Positions 18,357 through 26,151 of a stretch of DNA of 64,000 bases are shown piece by piece (within the stretch, counting starts at the first letter, position 1; every line of letters begins with the position of its first letter). Where the stretch lies: positions 1 to 64,000 of the forward strand of contig NZ_ALAP01000103.1 of the NCBI RefSeq assembly GCF_000280905.1. Reading direction: 5' to 3'. Both the position numbers and the translations under genes were made by a program. Source of the stretch: Streptomyces sp. AA1529 (GTDB lineage: Bacteria > Actinomycetota > Actinomycetes > Streptomycetales > Streptomycetaceae). A model generated the notes under the pieces. It did no database searches and was not told the origin of the DNA. It saw only the letters and a program-made list of their open reading frames with translations.

Positions 18357-19463
18357 CTACTCCTTCTTGCGGCGGGTGCCGAAGACGATCTCGTCCCAGC
18401 TCGGCACCGCGGCACGGCGGCCCGGGCGGACCCCGTCGGCCTCGGCCTGCCGGTCGGTGTTGCCCTTGAGCCGGTCCCGGTGCGCGGTCACCGAGCGCGG
18501 CATCAGCACATCCGCGTAGGCGGAACCGGCGCTCGCGGCGGGGGCGGGCGGCTCCACGGCCTCCTGCTCCTCCTCGCGGTCCCGCTCGCTCGCGGCGCTC
18601 TCGGCCACGGCGGCGGCTTCCTCGTCCTCGTCCTCCACCGCACCCGGCTGCGCTTCCGGGACGACCAGGTCGCCCCGGAAGCTGGGCACCGCCTCCAGCA
18701 GGCTGGTCAGCGAGTCGGGGGTGCCGGAGCCGTCCTCGGCGTCGGACAGCGCATGGTCGTCCTCGTCGCCGGGCGCAGGTGCCAGCGCGGCGGGCTCCAG
18801 CTCGGGCCGGCCGGAGCGCTCGCCGCGGTCGGGGCGCTCGCGCGGCAGCCGGGCGATCCGGGGCACGAACGGGAAGCTGGGCTCCGGGGTGTCGTCGGTC
18901 TCGCCGATCAGCGCCCTGGCCTCGTCGTCCACCGCCTGCACCAGACGGCGCGGCGGATCGTAGGTCCAGGTCGCGGAGTGCGGCTGGGCGGCGACGCGGT
19001 AGGCGAGCAGCACCTCCCAGGTGCCGTCGTCGCGCCGCCAGGAGTCCCAGTGCACGGATTCCTTGTCGGCGCCGCGCAGCAGCAGCCGTTCGGCGACGGC
19101 CTCGCCGAGCTGCGGGCCGACGTTCTCGCCGGGGCGGCGCACCGGGGTCTTGCGGGCGCGTTCGGCCATGAAGGCGCGCTCGGCGAGCACCGGGCCCTCG
19201 AAGCGGCGCACCCGGTCGACCGGGATCCCCGCGAGGGAGGCGACCTCCTCGGCGGAGGCACCGGCTCTTATCCGCGCCTGGATGTCCCGAGGCCGCAGGT
19301 GGCTCTCCACCTCGATCTCGATCTGGCCCAGCCGTGCCCGGTCGTTCCGGACGGCGGCGCGCAGCCGCTCGTCGATCGGAAGCGTGTATTCCGTGCTGTC
19401 GGCAGCTTTGAGCACCAGTCGTGTGCCGTCGTTGCTGACGGCCACGACACGCAGTTCGGGCAT
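18357..19463 (-). CDS. sepH: Septation protein SepH (DUF3071)
   Basis: A 368-residue protein whose first 170 residues are the DUF3071 domain (MPELRVVAVSNDGTRLVLKA; IQARIRAGASAEEVASLAGI, a helix-turn-helix-like segment). The rest is acidic and disordered, ending in a basic RRAAVPSWDEIVFGTRRKKE tail. SepH is known in Streptomyces to bind FtsZ and promote assembly of Z-rings for vegetative and sporulation septa; the N-terminal domain and the conserved C-terminal tail are its functional parts. GGGAGG lies 6 bases before the ATG. It is transcribed alone. Confidence 0.93.
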   Translation of the reverse strand: MPELRVVAVSNDGTRLVLKAADSTEYTLPIDERLRAAVRNDRARLGQIEIEVESHLRPRDIQARIRAGASAEEVASLAGIPVDRVRRFEGPVLAERAFMAERARKTPVRRPGENVGPQLGEAVAERLLLRGADKESVHWDSWRRDDGTWEVLLAYRVAAQPHSATWTYDPPRRLVQAVDDEARALIGETDDTPEPSFPFVPRIARLPRERPDRGERSGRPELEPAALAPAPGDEDDHALSDAEDGSGTPDSLTSLLEAVPSFRGDLVVPEAQPGAVEDEDEEAAAVAESAASERDREEEQEAVEPPAPAASAGSAYADVLMPRSVTAHRDRLKGNTDRQAEADGVRPGRRAAVPSWDEIVFGTRRKKE

Positions 19464-19923
19464 GGGGACCTCCCGGGTGGTGCCTGCCGACGTCACGTGC
19501 GTCGCTGCTCCCGCTAGACGAGTGTGGCCTGCCCGGGTGCAGCCTGCCACAACCTTGCCGACTTCCTCGGGGTCCGAGGCTGTTTCCAGATCGTTGTTCG
19601 AATCGTGTGGAACTGCCCGGAACCGCCGCTACGGCACGGTTACCTCCTCACAACGCACGGTGATCGAGGTGGTCACCGTGTGCAGCCAGCGCCGGGTCAG
19701 AACCGAGACCAGGGCTCGTCACACTACTCCATTAGGGCCACCCGGGTGGACCGCCGCGCCACCGAAGTTGCTCCGGAGTAAGGGAGTTGACGCCCCAAGA
19801 GTCCATTTGGCCTGGATACGGGGGTGGGAAGCGTCACAGAACCACCCGAAATGGAACCCTGACCTTCGCTCGAAAGTCCCCTAATCGTGCACAGTGCTTG
19901 GAGTGTGCGATCAAGGGCGGTAA
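19464..19923. other. Intergenic region upstream of sepH and the two-TM protein
   Basis: 460 bases without a convincing gene; short frames here lack ribosome sites and codon bias. It must hold the promoters of both divergent genes. A TTGACG at about 19788 is followed by no clear -10 at correct spacing. No known operator motif was recognised. Confidence 0.6.
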
Positions 19924-21144
19924 ATGGACAAGAGTGACAAGCAATCCATATCCAGCAGGGGAGCCCCCGAGCAGGAGGAGGGCAGGAGTGGAAAACGGCT
20001 GGAGCTGAGCGTCGCCCAGGTGCTGGGCAGCGCGGTCGCCGCGGTGGCGGCCGCGTTCGCCGCCGGGCAACTCGGGGTGTACGGCACCTTCCTGGGCGCC
20101 GGTGTGATGAGCCTCGTCGCTACCAGCGGCGGCCCGGTCTTCCAGCACTTCTTCAGCAGGACCGGCGAGCAGATCAAGGAAGTCACGGTGCCGCCCAAGG
20201 CGCGGCAGGTCCCGGTACGGGACCCGGCCGCCGGCTGGAAGGACGACGAGGGCGGGCACTCCACCCAGGCCGTCCACAACGCCGACGTGCTGCACGGCAC
20301 CGGGCCCGTCACCACCACGTGGGGGCAGGGGGCGGGGCGCGGCACCGGACCCGGCGCGGAGCCCGACGCCGCGGACGCCACCCGGGCGCTGCGGCGCGAC
20401 GACCTGACCTGGGCCCTGCGCTCCGGGGCCGAAGCCGTCCCGCCCCGGGACGCCGCGGACGCCACCCGGGTACTGCGGAGCCAGGACCCGGCGCGGTCAC
20501 CGCTCCCCGCCGACGCCACCCGGGTGCTCGCGGGCGCCGACCGGTCCGCGCCCGCGCGGGACGGGGCGGCCGACGCCGCGGCGGCCCCCGGTGACGGGGA
20601 GTTCACCGCGGCCACCACGCACGGCACCAAGTGGCGCGGCCGGCGGCGCACACTGCTGCCCGCCGTGCTCGTGTTCGTGATCGCGATCGGCGGCATCACG
20701 CTCTACGAGGCGCTCTCCGGGCACAGCGTCTCCGGCGGGAAGGGCACCTCCCTCAGCGACGTGTTCCGGCCGGGCCACGACTCGTCCACCGGCGACGACT
20801 CCCCGGACGCGCCCCCGGCGAGTCCGGACCAGGACGGTACGGAGGACGGGCAGCGCCCGACCACCGACCCGTCCGGCTCCGGGCGGTCGCCCGACCCGGG
20901 CGACCGGAACGGCGGCGAGAGCGGGCGGGACGACTCCGGTGACACCGGGGGCGGATCGACGCCGGCCCCCGAGCCGTCCCCCTCCCAGCCGGACGGCACC
21001 GACGGCGGCGGTGACTCCGGAAGCGGCGACACCGGCACCGGTGACAGCGGCTCGGACAGCGGCCAGGACGGCGGTGCCGGAACCGGCGGGGGAGAGACCG
21101 GAGGCTCCGGTGCCGATCTGCCGCAGGGGCAGCAGCCCGGCTAG
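19924..21144 (+). CDS. Two-TM membrane protein with ADATR repeats and disordered extracellular tail
   Basis: A 406-residue protein not assignable to a named family. A hydrophobic segment at about residues 30-63 (VAQVLGSAVAAVAAAFAAGQ) and a second at about 240-260 (LLPAVLVFVIAIGGITLYEA) are the likely membrane spans. Between them lies an acidic cytoplasmic or loop region with the motif ADATR(A/V)L three times (residues about 150-205). After the second span the chain is almost only Gly, Ser, Asp, Thr and Pro. The ADATRxL elements look like short docking or phosphorylation motifs. The ATG is used because a ribosome site, GGGCGG, precedes it weakly. A strong terminator follows. Confidence 0.72.
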   Translation: MDKSDKQSISSRGAPEQEEGRSGKRLELSVAQVLGSAVAAVAAAFAAGQLGVYGTFLGAGVMSLVATSGGPVFQHFFSRTGEQIKEVTVPPKARQVPVRDPAAGWKDDEGGHSTQAVHNADVLHGTGPVTTTWGQGAGRGTGPGAEPDAADATRALRRDDLTWALRSGAEAVPPRDAADATRVLRSQDPARSPLPADATRVLAGADRSAPARDGAADAAAAPGDGEFTAATTHGTKWRGRRRTLLPAVLVFVIAIGGITLYEALSGHSVSGGKGTSLSDVFRPGHDSSTGDDSPDAPPASPDQDGTEDGQRPTTDPSGSGRSPDPGDRNGGESGRDDSGDTGGGSTPAPEPSPSQPDGTDGGGDSGSGDTGTGDSGSDSGQDGGAGTGGGETGGSGADLPQGQQPG

Positions 21145-21170
21145 CACCCCGCAGGGACCCGGCAGTTCGA

Positions 21171-21212
21171 CGGGCCGTGCCGCACATCGCTCCGGATGTG
21201 CGGCACGGCCCG
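21171..21212 (+). terminator. Hairpin terminator
   Basis: A perfect 18-bp stem (CGGGCCGTGCCGCACATC and complement) with a 6-base loop, 26 bases after the membrane-protein stop. It can also serve the convergent oxidase gene. Confidence 0.85.
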
Positions 21213-21230
21213 TTCCGTCGTTCCGTCGTG

Positions 21231-21260
21231 CCCGCGCCCGCGCCCGCGCCCGCGCCCGTG
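21231..21260. repeat. 6-bp tandem repeat
   Basis: Five hexamers, CCCGCG four times then CCCGTG, lie in the convergent gap between two terminator hairpins. Two copies of GTTCCGTC precede it. Confidence 0.8.
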
Positions 21261-21274
21261 CCCGGCACGGGCAC
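21258..21274 (-). terminator. Small hairpin after the oxidase gene
   Basis: GTGCCCG and CGGGCAC pair around a GCA loop, one base past the oxidase stop when read on the minus strand. Confidence 0.45.
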
Positions 21275-21275
21275 G

Positions 21276-22622
21276 TCAGTCGCCCAGCACGCGCCGCAGA
21301 TAGTCGTTGCCGAAGACCCGGTCCGGGTCCAGGCGGTCGCGCAGGGCCGTGAACTCCTCGAAGCGCGGATACACCCCGGCCAGGTACTCCGCGTCCCTGC
21401 TGTGCAGCTTCCCCCAGTGCGGGCGGCCGGCGTGTGCCGTCATGATCCGCTCCACCGCGCTGAAGTACGCCTCGTGCGGGGTGCCCCGGTACATGTGCAC
21501 CGCCACGTACGCCGTCTCACGGCCGCTCGCCGTCGACAGCGGGATGTCGTCCGCGGGCGCGGTACGCACCTCCACGGGAAAGCTCACCCGGAAGTCCGAG
21601 CGCTCCACCAGCGCCTTCAGCGCGCGCAGCGCCTCCACCAGCGCGGCCCGCGGTATCGCGTACTCCATCTCCAGGAAACGCACCCGGCGCGGACTGGTGA
21701 AGACCTTGTACGGGATGTCGGTGTAGCTGCGTGCCGACAGCGCGCGGCTGGAGACGCGGGCCACCCCGGGGACGGTGGCGGGCACCGCCCTGCCGAGTGC
21801 GCAGGCCGCCTGGAAGACGCCGTTGGAGAGCAACTCGTCGTCGACCCAGCCCCGCAGCGGGGTGAGCGGAGCCGCGGGACCCGTACTGCGGTTGTTGCGC
21901 TTGGTGTTGCAGCTCTCGGTGTGCGGGAACCAGTAGAACTCGAAGTGCTCGTTCTCGGCCACCAACTGATCGAACTCGCCGACGACCCGGTCGAACGGCA
22001 TCGGCTCCTCCCGCGCGGTCAGCAGGAACTCCGGTTCCACCGCGAAGGTGATCTCACTGACCACGCCCAGCGCTCCCAGCCCCACCCGCGCGGCGGCGAA
22101 GAGAGCCTGCTCCTGCGGTGTCCCCGCCGCCGAGCAGCGGACCACGGAGCCGTCGGCGAGCACCAGCTCCAGCCCGGTGATCTGCGCGGCGACCGAGGCC
22201 GAGGTGCGGCCCGTGCCATGGGTGCCGGTGCTGACGGCGCCCGAGACGGTCTGCTCCATGATGTCGCCCATGTTCGTCAGCGACAGGCCCCGGGCCGCCA
22301 GCGCGGCGTTCAGCACCTTCAGCGGGGTACCCGCCGCGACGGTGACCGTGCCCGCTGCCCGGTCCACGGCGCGCACCCCGGTCAGCCGCTCGGGCCGGAT
22401 GAGCACCCCGTCCGTGACGGCGGCGGCGGTGAACGAATGGCCCGTGCCCGCCGCCTTCACCCGCAGTCCGTCGGCCGCCGCCCGGCGCACCACCTCGGCC
22501 AGCGCCTCCGTGGTGGAGGGCGAGACGGTCCGCCGGGGGGCGGCCACCACGTTGCCCGCCCAGTTCCGCCACGTTCCCGCCCGGCCGTCCGCCGTCGACC
22601 GCACACCCGATCGCCCGCTCAT
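21276..22622 (-). CDS. FAD-linked oxidase of the lactone/alditol oxidase family
   Basis: A 448-residue flavoprotein. The FAD-binding (type 4) domain spans roughly residues 25-200 with GTGHSFTAAAV, where H62 is at the usual position for covalent FAD attachment. The C-terminal part is a D-arabinono-1,4-lactone-oxidase domain (EFYWFPHTESCNTKRNN; VYPRFEEFTALRDRLDPDRV). Members oxidise aldonolactones or alditols with oxygen. The start is the ATG with GAGGGGA ahead; a longer frame upstream overlaps the ferrochelatase promoter and is unlikely. Divergent from hemH. Confidence 0.88.
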   Translation of the reverse strand: MSGRSGVRSTADGRAGTWRNWAGNVVAAPRRTVSPSTTEALAEVVRRAAADGLRVKAAGTGHSFTAAAVTDGVLIRPERLTGVRAVDRAAGTVTVAAGTPLKVLNAALAARGLSLTNMGDIMEQTVSGAVSTGTHGTGRTSASVAAQITGLELVLADGSVVRCSAAGTPQEQALFAAARVGLGALGVVSEITFAVEPEFLLTAREEPMPFDRVVGEFDQLVAENEHFEFYWFPHTESCNTKRNNRSTGPAAPLTPLRGWVDDELLSNGVFQAACALGRAVPATVPGVARVSSRALSARSYTDIPYKVFTSPRRVRFLEMEYAIPRAALVEALRALKALVERSDFRVSFPVEVRTAPADDIPLSTASGRETAYVAVHMYRGTPHEAYFSAVERIMTAHAGRPHWGKLHSRDAEYLAGVYPRFEEFTALRDRLDPDRVFGNDYLRRVLGD

Positions 22623-22829
22623 CCGTGACCGTCCCCTCTCGCCGCGGCGCTCCGTCCGAGAGCGCGGCCGGGGCCGAGGAACGCACCACGACCGCCGACG
22701 CCCCCGCACCGGCGGGTCCCCACCAGTTGGAGAGGGATCATACTCACGGCTCTCGCACAGGTGCCCGGCAGTGCGCCGCGCAGCGGAGGCCGGGCGCCTG
22801 CCGCGTCCCCCGGATGGGAGGATCGGGAC

Positions 22830-23990
22830 ATGTCCGATGCGCTGCCCACCGAACCCCCCGGCCCCGGGCCGGACTCCTCCCCGGCCCCCTACGACGCCCT
22901 CCTGCTGCTGTCGTTCGGCGGTCCCGAGGGGATGGACGACGTCGTCCCGTTCCTGCAGAACGTCACCCGGGGGCGCGGCATCCCCACCGAACGCCTCGAA
23001 GAGGTGGGCCGCCACTACTACCTCTTCGACGGGGTCAGCCCGATCAACGAGCAGAACCGGGCCCTGCTGGCGGCGCTCCGCGAGGACTTCGCCGCACACG
23101 GCCTCGACCTCCCCGTCTACTGGGGCAACCGCAATTGGGCGCCGTACCTCACCGACACCCTGCGCGAACTGGTCCGCGACGGCCACCGGCGGGTGCTCAC
23201 CCTGGCGACCAGCGCGTACGCCTCCTACTCGGGCTGCCGCCAGTACCGGGAGAACCTCGCCGAGTCACTGGCGGCGCTGCGCGAGGAGGGGCTGCGTCCG
23301 CCGCAGGTGGACAAGCTGCGCCACTACTTCAACCACCCGGGCTTCCTCGAACCCGTGGTCGACGGTGTGCTCGCCTGTCTGGACGACCTCCCCGCCGAGG
23401 TGCGCGACGGCGCGCATCTCGCCTTCACGACGCACTCCATCCCCACCGCCGCCGCCGACACCTCCGGCCCCGTCGAGGCGCACGGCGACGGCGGCGCCTA
23501 CGTCGCGCAGCACCTCGACGCCGCCGAACTGATCACCGAGGCCGTCCGGGAGCGCACCGGTGTACGGCACCCCTGGAGCCTCGTCTACCAGTCGCGCAGC
23601 GGCCCGCCCTCCGTGCCGTGGCTGGAGCCGGACATCTGCGACCACCTGGAGGAGCTGCACGGCGACGGGACGCCCGGGGTGGTGATGGTGCCGGTCGGCT
23701 TCGTCTCGGACCACATGGAGGTCCGCTACGACCTGGACACCGAGGCCCTGGACAAGGCGTCCGAGCTGGGCCTGCCCGCCCGCCGCTCGCCCACGGTGGG
23801 CGCCGATCCGCGGTTCGCCGCCGCGGTGCGGGAGCTGGTGCTGGAGCGCGCCGCCACCGAGCGGGGCGAGGCGCCCGCCCGGTGCGCGCTGGGCGCACTG
23901 GGCCCGAGCCACGACGTGTGCCCGGTCGGCTGCTGCCCGGCGCGGACACCGAAGCCGGCCGCGGCGGGCGCCGACGCACCGCCCTTGTGA
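22830..23990 (+). CDS. hemH: Ferrochelatase (coproporphyrin type expected)
   Basis: A 386-residue ferrochelatase. Motifs: LLLLSFGGPEG at the start, HYYLFDGVSPIN for substrate binding, and the catalytic histidine H202 in TTHSIP. The C-terminal extension has C-rich sequence (RCALGALGPSHDVCPVGCCP) as in actinobacterial enzymes with a [2Fe-2S] cluster. In Actinobacteria this enzyme inserts iron into coproporphyrin III and is now often called CpfC. GGGAGGA lies at proper spacing before the ATG. The next gene, an inositol-phosphatase-like enzyme, follows within 95 bases on the same strand. Confidence 0.93.
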   Translation: MSDALPTEPPGPGPDSSPAPYDALLLLSFGGPEGMDDVVPFLQNVTRGRGIPTERLEEVGRHYYLFDGVSPINEQNRALLAALREDFAAHGLDLPVYWGNRNWAPYLTDTLRELVRDGHRRVLTLATSAYASYSGCRQYRENLAESLAALREEGLRPPQVDKLRHYFNHPGFLEPVVDGVLACLDDLPAEVRDGAHLAFTTHSIPTAAADTSGPVEAHGDGGAYVAQHLDAAELITEAVRERTGVRHPWSLVYQSRSGPPSVPWLEPDICDHLEELHGDGTPGVVMVPVGFVSDHMEVRYDLDTEALDKASELGLPARRSPTVGADPRFAAAVRELVLERAATERGEAPARCALGALGPSHDVCPVGCCPARTPKPAAAGADAPPL

Positions 23991-24084
23991 CAGTCCCGCG
24001 CCCGGACCCCGGGCGCGCCCGACCGCCCGCCCCGGCCCACCGCCGCGCCGGTACCCGGTCAACACGACAGGAGCATCGACACTC

Positions 24085-24948
24085 GTGACCGACACCCCGC
24101 AGTCCGCACCCGAACCCGCCGACGACGCGCTCAAGGCCGAGCTGCTCGCCCTCGCGCAGGAGGCCGCCGCCCGCGCGGGCACCCTGCTGCGCGACGGCCG
24201 CCCGGCCGACCTGGGCGTCGCGGCGACCAAGACCAGCCCCATCGACGTGGTCACCGAGATGGACCTGGCCTCCGAGCGGCTGATCACCGGATTCCTGGCC
24301 GAGCACCGTCCGCAGGACGGCTTCCTCGGCGAGGAGGGCGCCGTCAGCGAGGGCACCTCCGGTGTCCGCTGGGTCATCGACCCCGTCGACGGCACCGTCA
24401 ACTACCTCTACGGACGTCCCGACTGGGCCGTCTCGATCGCCGCCGAGTACCACGGCGAGCGGATCGTGGGGGTGGTGGCGGCACCGGTACGCGGTGAGAC
24501 CTGGCAGGCGGTCAGCGGGCAGGGCGCCTACCTGGACGGCCGGCGCCTGCGGTGCCGCCCGTCCCCGCCGCTGGACCAGGCGCTGATCGGCACCGGCTTC
24601 GGCTACATCAGGGAGCGGCGGGTGGCCCAGGCCGCCGTCGCCCAGGGGCTGGTGCCGCGGGTGCGCGACATCCGCCGTGGCGGCTCGGCCGCCATCGACC
24701 TGTGCGATGTCGCCACCGGGCGGCTGGACGGCTTCTACGAGCGCGGCCTCAACCCGTGGGATCTGGCCGCGGGGGACCTCGTCGCGCGGGAGGCCGGTGC
24801 CCGCACGGGCGGCCGTCCGGGGCTGCCCGCCGACGGTGATCTCACCGTCGCGGCCTCGCCGGGGGTCTTCGAGGTCCTCCAGCCGCTGCTGGAGGAGCTG
24901 GGCGCCTGGCACGACCAGTCGGTCGGCGCGGCGGGCGCGGAGCAGTAG
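24085..24948 (+). CDS. Inositol monophosphatase-family phosphatase
   Basis: A 287-residue enzyme of the lithium-sensitive phosphatase family. The metal-site signature IDPVDGTVNYLYGRPDW and the later NPWDLAAGDLVAREAGA are both intact, as is the first motif region VVTEMDLASERLI and GEEGA. Substrates may be inositol phosphate, histidinol phosphate or a nucleotide phosphate; the sequence does not decide. GTG start with AGGAG 10 bases upstream. Ends before a strong hairpin shared with the convergent small gene. Confidence 0.88.
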   Translation: MTDTPQSAPEPADDALKAELLALAQEAAARAGTLLRDGRPADLGVAATKTSPIDVVTEMDLASERLITGFLAEHRPQDGFLGEEGAVSEGTSGVRWVIDPVDGTVNYLYGRPDWAVSIAAEYHGERIVGVVAAPVRGETWQAVSGQGAYLDGRRLRCRPSPPLDQALIGTGFGYIRERRVAQAAVAQGLVPRVRDIRRGGSAAIDLCDVATGRLDGFYERGLNPWDLAAGDLVAREAGARTGGRPGLPADGDLTVAASPGVFEVLQPLLEELGAWHDQSVGAAGAEQ

Positions 24949-24959
24949 CCGGGAACGGC

Positions 24960-24990
24960 GATGCGGCCCCCCGGACCGGAGGGCCGCATC
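24960..24990. terminator. Bidirectional hairpin terminator
   Basis: GATGCGGCCC and GGGCCGCATC form a stem around CCCGGACCGGA, between the convergent phosphatase and the small gene at 25016. Confidence 0.8.
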
Positions 24991-25015
24991 ACCGAAGGCG
25001 GGACCGGAAGGGCGG

Positions 25016-25177
25016 TCAGGCGACCTGCACGCCGTGCTCGGCGGCCAGCCGGCGGAGGTCCTCCAACTCCGACTGCTCGACGTCCACGAGGAAGTCGTCG
25101 CCGGATTCACGTGCGCGGTGCAGGTCGGACTCGGTGGTCCGTATACGCTGCAGGATGCCTGCGGTGAATGCGTCCAT
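25016..25177 (-). CDS. Small conserved-looking protein (53 aa) beside cutR
   Basis: A 53-residue acidic, helical protein beginning MDAFTAGILQRIRTTESDLH and ending AAEHGVQVA. The ATG has GAGGGGG eight bases ahead. Codon choice is strongly GC3-biased, and the protein is a plausible amphipathic helix pair. No family was recognised. It is convergent with the phosphatase and divergent from cutR, with whose promoter region its own overlaps, so it could be controlled by CutR. Confidence 0.75.
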   Translation of the reverse strand: MDAFTAGILQRIRTTESDLHRARESGDDFLVDVEQSELEDLRRLAAEHGVQVA

Positions 25178-25334
25178 GGTGTGCCCCCTCGTCGCGGGTC
25201 GGTGGCACGGGGTGTGCCGAGGGAAGTGGTGCGTGCCCGATCACGGCGTGGTCCCCGGACTGCGTCGGAGGTGCGTCGTGGCACCCTGCGCACAGGGCGT
25301 GATCGTGGATGGTGCTCAGGTCCTCCCCAACCGG

Positions 25335-25352
25335 AACCTCAGAGAAACCTCA
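25335..25352. promoter_or_regulatory. Direct repeat AACCTCA x2, candidate CutR site
   Basis: AACCTCA occurs at 25335-25341 and again at 25346-25352, an exact 11-base period. Heptamers repeated every helical turn are the usual binding pattern of OmpR/PhoB-type regulators. It lies about 140 bases upstream of the cutR start and 160 bases upstream of the small divergent gene, so it could serve both. Confidence 0.6.
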
Positions 25353-25492
25353 ACCGCCCCGGAAAAGTGCCGGCGGCTCGTGCCGGAGTCCGCGCCCGGT
25401 TTCCCACCCCTGCTCTTACCGCCGATTTACCGGGGTCCGGGGCACGATGGGGAGCACGATCCCCCATCCGTATCCAGGGAAGGAACAGCGCC

Positions 25493-26146
25493 GTGCGCGT
25501 ACTCGTCGTCGAGGACGAGCAACTGCTCGCCGATGCCGTGGCGACGGGCCTCCGCAGAGAGGCCATGGCCGTCGATGTGGTCTACGACGGAGCGGCGGCG
25601 CAGGAGCGCGTCGACATCAACGACTACGACGTCGTCGTACTCGACCGGGACCTGCCGCTGGTGCACGGGGACGATGTCTGCCGGCGGATCGTGGAGCTGG
25701 GGCTGCCCACCCGGGTGCTGATGCTCACCGCATCCGGGGACGTCAGCGACCGGGTCGAGGGCCTGGAGCTGGGTGCGGACGACTACCTGCCCAAGCCCTT
25801 CGCCTTCTCCGAGCTGACAGCCCGCGTGCGGGCGCTGGGGCGGCGCACCACCACGGCCCTCCCGCCGGTGCTGGAGCGGGCCGGTATCCGGCTGGACCCG
25901 GGGCGCCGCGAGGTCTCCCGGGACGGCCGGGAGATCCAGCTGGCACCCAAGGAGTTCGCGGTGCTGGAGGTGCTGATGCGGGGCGAGGGCAGCGTGGTCT
26001 CCGCCGAGCAGCTCCTGGAGAAGGCCTGGGACGAGAACACCGACCCGTTCACCAATGTGGTGCGTGTGACGGTGATGACGCTGCGCCGCAAGCTCGGTGA
26101 GCCGCCGGTGATCGTCACCGTGCCGGGCGCGGGGTACCGGATCTGA
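25493..26146 (+). CDS. cutR: OmpR-family response regulator, CutR-like
   Basis: A 217-residue response regulator. The receiver has the acidic pair E7/D8 in VVEDEQ, phospho-acceptor D51 in VVVLDRDLP, and K in LPKPFA. The C-terminal winged helix (FAVLEVLMRGEGSVVSAEQLL, then NVVRVTVMTLRRKLG) is of OmpR type. The start is a GTG behind AAGGAA. It lies five bases before the sensor kinase and, from gene order (hemH, inositol phosphatase, this pair, DUF4193, dut), is the streptomycete CutRS pair, reported to affect antibiotic production and secretion-stress proteases. Identity by synteny is from memory. Confidence 0.87.
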   Translation: MRVLVVEDEQLLADAVATGLRREAMAVDVVYDGAAAQERVDINDYDVVVLDRDLPLVHGDDVCRRIVELGLPTRVLMLTASGDVSDRVEGLELGADDYLPKPFAFSELTARVRALGRRTTTALPPVLERAGIRLDPGRREVSRDGREIQLAPKEFAVLEVLMRGEGSVVSAEQLLEKAWDENTDPFTNVVRVTVMTLRRKLGEPPVIVTVPGAGYRI

Positions 26147-26151
26147 CGTCG

